NCBI GenBank assembly: GCA_037039925.1
Contig: JAXRKP010000561.1
Coordinates: 177,501 to 241,500, forward strand
Reading direction: 5' to 3'
From: Doris montereyensis
Lineage: Eukaryota > Mollusca > Gastropoda > Nudibranchia > Dorididae
Length of the DNA stretch: 64,000 bases
Shown: in pieces, positions 57,715-64,000 of the stretch
Layout: every line of letters starts with the position of its first letter
Position numbering within the stretch: the stretch's first letter is position 1
Position numbers and translations under genes: made by a program
Notes under the pieces: model-generated
Databases searched by the model: none
What the model was told of the DNA's origin: nothing
What the model saw: only the letters and a program-made list of their open reading frames with translations

Positions 57715-58554
57715 AGTAGTCGCTGGATAAATGCACGCCCTTGGGCACTGAGAAAAGCGTGCATTTATTCGAATCACTGGGAGCTAACTCCTTATTAAAG
57801 GTAAGATGTCAGGGATTATTATTGATTACATCCCTTGATTATCACACACATTAGCGTAACAGGTAGGTCTATGTATTGGCGTGTAAGGTAGTGTAAGTGT
57901 AATACTGATCGCTTGTTCACTTTGTTTGTTGTTTCTTTGGGTTTTTGTTGTTTTAACTTTGCTGCGTTTTTTTTAAATTTGACAACTCAGAAAGCAGATC
58001 AAAAGTCATACAAATTTTCGGAAGACAATGCTTTGGTCCTAGCTTTGTAAAAGAAGTGATTGCTCAAAGGTAGGTCTAAATCTATCAATAATTTTCATGC
58101 TCAAAACAAACCCTCTAACTACGTACACTTGACTGCGAGAGCCAATCACTCATGGTCTGTGAACATTAAGCCCCACCCTCACACACCTTGCTCTCTTTCA
58201 GCGTGCGCATTACCTGTCACCAATCGTAGTCTATTCCATTGCATGAAATCTCCGCTCACTGCCGCAGCCAATCATAACGCATCTGAGTCGATCGATAATG
58301 TCGCGTTAAACAGAATAATATCTGGACAGACAGCCTTTGAACATCAAGAAATCAGCCCCCAAATCCCCCTCCTCTCTCTTGATCTCTCTCTCCGAGGAGC
58401 TGGATCAACAGTGTAGGCCGGACATGACATAAGACTGTCTGAGACCTTCGTCTGGGTGGTGTTTATATAATAAAAAATCGGTCAACAGAGAAAAGCTCTG
58501 TGTGTTTATAAAGAGTGTGCTTTTATAAAGTGTGTGTTTATCAAGCAACTACTG
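57715..58554. mobile_element. 840-bp MITE with CAGTAGT(C/T)GCT terminal inverted repeats and TA duplication
   Basis: The left end CAGTAGTCGCTGGATAAATG and the right end (minus strand) CAGTAGTTGCTTGATAAACA are inverted repeats, each flanked by TA (57713-57714 and 58555-58556). TA duplication and CAGT termini are typical of pogo/Tigger-like Tc1-mariner elements. Subterminal regions hold further repeats of a GAGAAAAGC...TTTAT type and a 12-bp inverted pair ATAAATGCACGC/GCGTGCATTTAT near the left end. A 118-codon plus-strand frame inside (58060-58416) resembles no transposase known to me, so the element is probably non-autonomous. Confidence 0.75.
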
Positions 58555-58556
58555 TA

Positions 58557-60786
58557 CCACATAAATGCTGTCTAATATTTAATAGCAGATTTTTACCTAT
58601 TCGAAATCTGTCACAATCCATAACAGCTGAACACCCTCTACCCACCCCATGAGTGCAATGGTTACTGAGTTTATAATACTAATAGCCCTCAAAGTTAGAG
58701 AACGGTAGCTTTATTACAGATCTAGATATATATAAATATAGTTATATTATCCTTCTTCTTCATGATAACTGGCTAACTCAAACCTTGAGTATTACTATTA
58801 CTGTCAGTGAACTATTACTGTGAGTGTCAACGTGCATATTATACTTTAATTCAACCCCAAAATATTAATCCAATTTTGATTTTAGAGTGATGTAATTAAT
58901 TCTGATTTGAAAATCTTCAGTGCCATTGCTGAATCTTATTTCTGTTGGCAGTCCATTCCACAGCCTTACTGTACTAGGGTAAGATGAATGCAGGTGACAA
59001 TCAATTTCGAAGATTGAACCCATGTATGCTTGACAGCCTGATCTGGTTGTTCTTGTATATTAGGTTTATGCTGATCTATTATATGGAATTAACAATTAGT
59101 CATTTATAAGTCTTAACCCTTACGTTGCCACTCATTTTACACTGACTGTCTTTGCCATTGCCACCCATTTTAGCTGAAATCCTTAGAAGTGACTTATATC
59201 AGGAAATAAATTCTCATTTCTAAACTACAATAGATATTCAAATGAAAGTTTCAAAACATACTAATGATAGATTGTGCTACAAGAATAAATATCTCAAAAG
59301 ATGCAAACAAGGTCATGCGACCATGGCAGCCATCTTAGGTTTTGGCAATTTATGTTTTTTGGTCATATCTCAGTGAAAATGACAGGTCACAAAATACACC
59401 ATTGTAAAGCGTATTATGATCTAATCATGATTTGTGGATTGTATTGTAATGTGAGGAAGACAGAGAAAGGGAAGAATTGGACAAAAATGTGAAAAAATAC
59501 AATTTATCCATGTTAAATGACAAACACAAAAAATGTAAACATTAAGAAAAAAAATGCACAAAATGACACGAAAACAGTAATCAAGAATTTTAAATTCTAT
59601 TTTTCTGAGCTGTCCTGTCTACCTAAGTCCTTTAATCTTGTGTTTTCTGTGATTGTGTGTCATACATGTCTCTAATTTTCAAATATTCCCAGTGCCAGGC
59701 ACTAGCGTCAACAATGCCACGCCCTCTTTTTTACTTGTGTGCTCTCTCGAGAAAAATCTCATACTTCGTTGGCACTGTCAGAGTCAATAAGCTCTTTAAC
59801 ACTTCTATATTTGCTACACCATGGATCGTCACTATCTTCAGCTCTAGCCTCATCAGAATCAGATTCATGTCGGTGCATAATCTGTTCATCATCTGAAATC
59901 CACGATTTCGAGGTTGCCAGTAAACAAATCGGAAAAATAGGTGTCACATCGACAAATTTTGAACGGAGTCCACATTTCCCTCTTTTTAATAAAAAAAATC
60001 ATGCAGTAGCAGTAGTCTATTACGATGAACGGGAAACTACTGATGTCTACATAACAATTTACAGTTGAAAAATTCGTTTTATTTTATATTCGGCCTCTTG
60101 ATTGGAGTCTGGTCAAGTTTCGATCTGAGATCCAGTCAAAGTCAACAATTTTTGTTTTTACAAATGTAAAGCATGTGCTTACGGCCAGTTTCGGCCATGC
60201 TAAGACATCAGAAAGGAGAACATGGTTCAACGTAAAACCTGCTTTGGCTTATCGTTAAAGTAAGAAAATATTAATTTTCTTTCTGGATCTATGTAGTGTT
60301 CGTTTAACAGGAGCCAATATTTGCAATTGGTCAATGTTGGTTTTGGTATTCCAGAAGCAATTAGTACGATAGATCTAGTCTAGTGGGGGCGCTCTTTTAA
60401 AGGAGCCGATGATGATGGGAGGTTTGCGGGGGAGAAAGGAACAATTGTCGTGCGAATATAGTCGTGAAGTTTAGATCAGTTTGAGCAGAATGGTACACAC
60501 GATAAACCGTAACACGTAATAGATATAGTACAATTAGAGAAGTGATCAACGGTAAGGCACCGGCCGTCGGCCCGAGGTGTCGGGAAACACAAACACAGAC
60601 TTCCCTCAGGAAACTTCCAAACCCAGACAGCTGTCAAAAGTTTCACGTAACATTACGTACTGGCGTTGGACAGTTTAATAATCAGCTAATTTATCTAGAT
60701 ATCCATATCTGTGGAATCATCAAAAGAGGGAAATGGGGATGGAATTTAGCCAAATGTAGATTTAGATCTAGCATAGATATATCTAC
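58557..60786. other. Non-coding DNA upstream of the visible reductase exons
   Basis: Presumably the first intron(s) of the reductase if the leader exon at 60787-60903 is real. Phrases near 59110-59180 (CATTTTACACTGACTGTCTT, TTGCCACCCATTTTAGCTG) and an Asp/Ser-rich minus frame at 59759-59947 hint at a decayed DNA transposon, but nothing conclusive. Confidence 0.5.
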
Positions 60787-60903
60787 CTTTCGATAACATA
60801 AAACCGAGAGTTGGGTCCTGAGATAAGATGTATCAACACGTGAACGTGAACTGCGCAAAAACAGTCCCTTGCACAAATTTCCAAATAGAGTTGATCTAGA
60901 CAT
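60787..60903 (-). CDS. Candidate first exon with mitochondrial-type leader
   Basis: ATG on the minus strand at 60903 in an ACCATG context opens 39 codons, MSRSTLFGNLCKGLFLRSSR, SRVDTSYLRTQLSVLCYRK, ending exactly at a GTAGAT donor-like site in phase 0. The leader is rich in Ser, Arg, Leu and has a single acidic residue, as mitochondrial presequences do. It is phase-compatible with the exon at 57062-57122. Direct splicing would give a protein lacking the CPxC strand, so another exon between them is likely. It could be chance. Confidence 0.28.
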
Positions 60904-62440
60904 GGTTATACTTTGTTGATCCACATCAGACAAAAAATAAAACAGTTCAGTCGTACAAAGCTCCTTAAGTATTTAGTTCACATTGCATACTCTCACTACT
61001 GTCTGCTAAAGCAATGTCGTTGCCAACTAAGTCCTTTCCTAGTCCAACCTAGGCCAATAATGTAAATAGCATCCACTTTCCTCTTTCCTGACGTAAAAGA
61101 GCAAGGGATATCAATCAGTGATAATCGACTCTTCCCTGTAGAGTGAGACGAATACAATGTAGCAATCATAATCGTCTGAAAATATAGATTGATTTCAACG
61201 TAGGTTCAAATTTTCTTTTCTCTAGATCTAGAATCTAGATTATGTGTTACATGTATTTTCTTACGCAGAATTGCTTGATTCACTGGCTGCCGTGTACCGT
61301 TGTAATGAAAACTCGAGCATGCTGTGCAAAATTCTGATGAAGATTTGTATTTCAATGAACCTATTGTTACAAGTATTATGAATGTAAAGTCTTCAACCGT
61401 GCCCTACGGAAAATATAACACAACTTGTAAAGAAAGATAGTACAAAACAAGCGGTTAAATCTTAGATTTAGATAAAATGTCCGGTGTTAAGGATATAGCC
61501 CGCTGTCAAGGATGACGTGGAGCGTAACAAATGGGAGCTCTTTGGTTACGTCACACCAACCAATAAGAGCCAATTAAGGGCCTAGCCTACACCATTCTCT
61601 AGTTTTTTGTGTTGTACATACATTGACTGAAGCCAACATTCAAAACGGTTTCAAAGCAAAAATAACAGGAAAAGCCACACGCATTAGCACGTCACCCATA
61701 TGTTCTGACAGGATCACAAAAGAGCTACACATCCCGCATTGACCTCCTAAAGATCTTGAACTTCAAGCCAAAACCAAAAATCTACGCCTATGCCTAGCAA
61801 TCAAGGAGGTTCAGGCCTACATCTTCATCTATAAATAGATCTGGATATAGATCTAGGTCTTGAACGCTGTCAAGTCCCATGTCATTCGGAAGCAAATGAC
61901 ATAATTTCTAGGGCAAAATTTAGCCTGTGTGCTTTGAATACAGTAATAAATAAGAAAAATAACTAAAAAGACACTTTTATTTCGGTAACTAGATATAGAT
62001 ATATAGATTTATACTTCTGAATTCTGACAACTACATCTTGGAAGACTACTTAGACATCTAGATGTCCACCTACTCTTTGCCACTAGGGAGACATGCAAGC
62101 ATACTACGTCATCACGCATGCGGTTATCCTAAAATAGTTTTGACACCCCGGGCAGTGGACATGTAAGCACCTGTACGGGGAGTAGATGATCTCGCCCTCC
62201 AAGAGTCTTCTGCTGCCTCGCAGGCACGTCTTGGACGACCAAATGCTAAGGGAGTTAACCATGACAGGAAATAACAAGGTCTGGTAGGGGGCCTCAAGGT
62301 GGTAGCCCCACCATCTACCTAGAGTACAGTTGGCTAGTCCCCTGCTTATCCAAAAACAAACAGATTCAGAGAACTAAATATAATATAACCGGCTTGATCT
62401 TTCGAAGACGAAATTTGAAACGAATACGGACTGTGATTTT
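60904..62440. other. Possible promoter region and unannotated DNA
   Basis: Contains the CRE/CCAAT cluster at 61513-61574. The rest is AT-rich with several ATCTAGAT-type short repeats and no recognisable gene. Confidence 0.45.
61513..61574 (-). promoter_or_regulatory. CRE/CCAAT cluster, candidate promoter for the reductase
   Basis: TGACGTGG (61513-61520), TTACGTCA (61546-61553, TGACGTAA on the minus strand) and two CCAAT boxes (61560-61564 and 61570-61574) fall within 62 bp. This is a common arrangement in proximal promoters, about 600 bp upstream of the candidate leader ATG. No TATA box or initiator was identified. Confidence 0.3.
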
Positions 62441-64000
62441 TTGGAACATGGAACGTTAGGGCAATAAATGGAAAAGAATTAGAATTAGTTTGAAGAAATG
62501 GAAAAATTCAAAGTAGATATTTTGGCCATTACAGAAACAAAGAAAAAAAGGACAAGGAATAGAAAATGTAGGACCAAATCATATTTTAATCTTCTCAGGA
62601 ATAGATGTCAAAGATAGAGCTAGAGCAGGAGTAGGCCTCCTAGTGCATAAAAAGCATGAAAAGCTACCAGAAAGTTGGAAATTTATAAGCCCACGGCGAT
62701 TAGAGGTAAATGGACGAGAAATTAAGTTATTAATAGCTTATGGACCAAACGAAGACGCAACTAAAAGAGGAAAAAGGTATTTTCGAAAACGATTTACAAA
62801 TACCTGCAGAGAATCTTAAACCATACAGGAACTAATGCTTTTATGAGATCTAAACGCTAGAGTAGGCAACAATGTAGAAACGTCAGGAGGAGTAATAGGT
62901 AAAGAAGGAGACAACATCTTCTCCAAATGGAGAGAGACTAATAGATTTTTGCCTAAAGAATAACATGAAAATAGCCAACACCTTTTTCCCTCATAAAGAT
63001 ATCCACAAATATAAAAGAGTAAATGAAAACAGGTGTGACAAGTCAATTATAGACTACATAATAGTTAGCAGCTCCCTTTTTTTACAGTACATTGGATGCA
63101 AGAGTAAGCAGAGGAGCAGAAATATTTAGTGATCATCACTTAGTGATTGCCAAAATGAGATTACTGACTGAAGAAAACAAACAGAAAAGGAAAGAGAAGA
63201 AAGCTACTAAACTCAAAATAGAGGAACTAAATAAACCGGTAATAAAACAGGTATACCAATCTAAGATAAAAAAGATTTATCAGTGAAAGACAGATGGATC
63301 TGAATGATAACACAATAGAAGAAAAGTGGCAGATGTATAAAGAAACACTCCTCAGTTGTACTGAAGAGGTCTGTAGTAGGAAACAAATTAAAGGAGATAG
63401 GAAAAGAACAGCATGGTGGAATGAGAATGTCAAGACTAAGATCAAAGAAAAAGGATGCCTGGAAGAAATACTTGCAAACAAAGAGACCAGAGGATATGAT
63501 AGATTACGTGAATAAAAAGAACTATCGCCAAAGAAGAAGTAAGGAAAGCAAAACAGGAACAATGGGAAGAGTTTGGACAAAGACTTCAAGAAAGCTATCA
63601 AGGAAATCAAAAGCTGTTCTGGGGGGGGAATGAAGAACATGAAAAAGACCAAAACATGCCCAATATGACAAATTAAAAATGTTAAAGGAGAAATAATGAA
63701 AGAAGACAGCCAAATCATGGAAACATGGAGAAAGCATTTTCATCAATTACTAATCCCTCCAGGACGTATGAAACAAGGAGTAAAGATCAATTAGTAAGAG
63801 TAACAAGTAATCCAGAGGAGACAGCTGAAGATGTAGATATATCAATGGAATAAATCCAAACAGCTATAAGAAAAGACTAAAAGTGCAATTAGGAAAAGCC
63901 CCAGGAGCAGATCAAGTTTATCCAGAAATGATTAAAAATAAGGGAGGGAGGCAGACAAACTACTACATGCAATATGCCAACAAGCATGGAAATCCAAACA
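62440..64000 (+). mobile_element. Decayed RTE-type non-LTR retrotransposon (endonuclease and start of RT)
   Basis: Plus-strand fragments in order: GTWNVRAINGKELEL and EEMEKFKVDILAITETKKK (start of the AP-endonuclease), LLVHKKHEKLPESW, a DLNARVGNNVETSGG block, KSIIDYIIVSS, RVSRGAEIFSDHHLVIAKMR (endonuclease SDHH motif), an AWWNENVKTKIKEK linker, and at the window edge the pre-RT signature GKAPGADQVYPEMIKNKG. This is the layout of RTE/BovB-like elements, from which craniofacial development protein 2 also derives. Several frame shifts and stops make it a pseudo-copy. The RT core lies beyond the window. Confidence 0.85.

Noticed and set aside
58142..58272. Three CCAAT boxes as the native reductase promoter
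   Set aside because: They are inside the transposon-like element and downstream of the candidate leader exon. I keep the 61.5-kb cluster as the better promoter guess and mention these only as transposon-borne.
58060..58416. 118-residue plus-strand protein
   Set aside because: It lies wholly inside the TA-flanked MITE, has ordinary intergenic composition and no recognisable motif.
59759..59947. Asp/Ser-rich minus-strand frame as a piggyBac-like transposase start
   Set aside because: Acidic composition alone is suggestive, but it stops after 62 codons, no downstream transposase motif is found and no terminal repeats were seen.
63227..63746. Leu/Phe/Ser-rich minus-strand frames at the right end
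   Set aside because: They are the antisense shadow of the Lys/Glu-rich RTE-type coding strand.

Overview
The window is animal nuclear DNA, most likely from a lophotrochozoan and probably a mollusc. Genes are split into many small exons with GT-AG introns, a selenocysteine UGA is used in a thioredoxin reductase that carries a glutaredoxin domain, and introns are packed with long AG/CT, AC, AAT, ACT and CATA microsatellites, minisatellites, tRNA-derived SINEs, LINE fragments and foldback elements. The mollusc assignment is inference from repeat style and gene structure. No prokaryotic feature and no CRISPR array is present.

Left half (about 1.8-35.2 kb, + strand): the 3' part of a FRMD4-type scaffold gene. 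Four small exons at 1779-1911, 3933-4050, 5236-5375 and 6258-6345 encode a CUPID domain (the cytohesin-binding domain of FRMD4A/B, INAVA and CCDC120). The last of these either splices across 24 kb to exons at 30271-30320, 31920-31987 and a large terminal exon 33413-35194, or is read through into a long alternative 3' coding region ending at 7978 with a PDZ-ligand-like C terminus. The FERM exons expected upstream are not in the window. Apparent reading-frame breaks occur at several places in this gene. The 24-kb intron is mostly repeats: minisatellites at 9.6, 14.5-16.2, 20.2-20.8, 25.1-25.4 and 26.9-28.6 kb, microsatellites, and SINE-like copies.

Middle (35.2-44.1 kb): the 3' ends of the two genes converge. 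This interval holds the FRMD4-type 3' UTR, several tRNA-derived SINEs, two foldback elements and otherwise AT-rich unique DNA.

Right half (44.1-57.1 kb, - strand): 17 exons of a glutaredoxin-fused thioredoxin reductase (TXNRD3/TGR type). All 17 are in consistent phase (1704 nt, 567 residues plus stop) and end in Gly-Cys-Sec-Gly. The first glutaredoxin exon with the active-site cysteines was not found. A phase-compatible candidate leader exon with a mitochondrial-type sequence lies at 60787-60903, and a CRE/CCAAT cluster lies further upstream near 61.5 kb. One intron carries a CR1/Jockey-like LINE fragment and another a perfect 103-bp inverted repeat. A TA-flanked 840-bp MITE sits at 57.7-58.6 kb. 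From 62.4 kb to the window end there is a decayed RTE-type LINE on the + strand.

The two genes do not share an obvious pathway: one is a junction/cytohesin scaffold, the other a thiol-redox selenoenzyme. Their adjacency looks incidental. The most notable points are the clustered frame breaks in the scaffold gene set against a flawless reductase gene, the unusual read-through isoform, an undescribed roughly 130-bp interspersed repeat whose orientation follows the host gene strand, the perfect 103-bp hairpin, and the mosaic edge of the 27-kb minisatellite.
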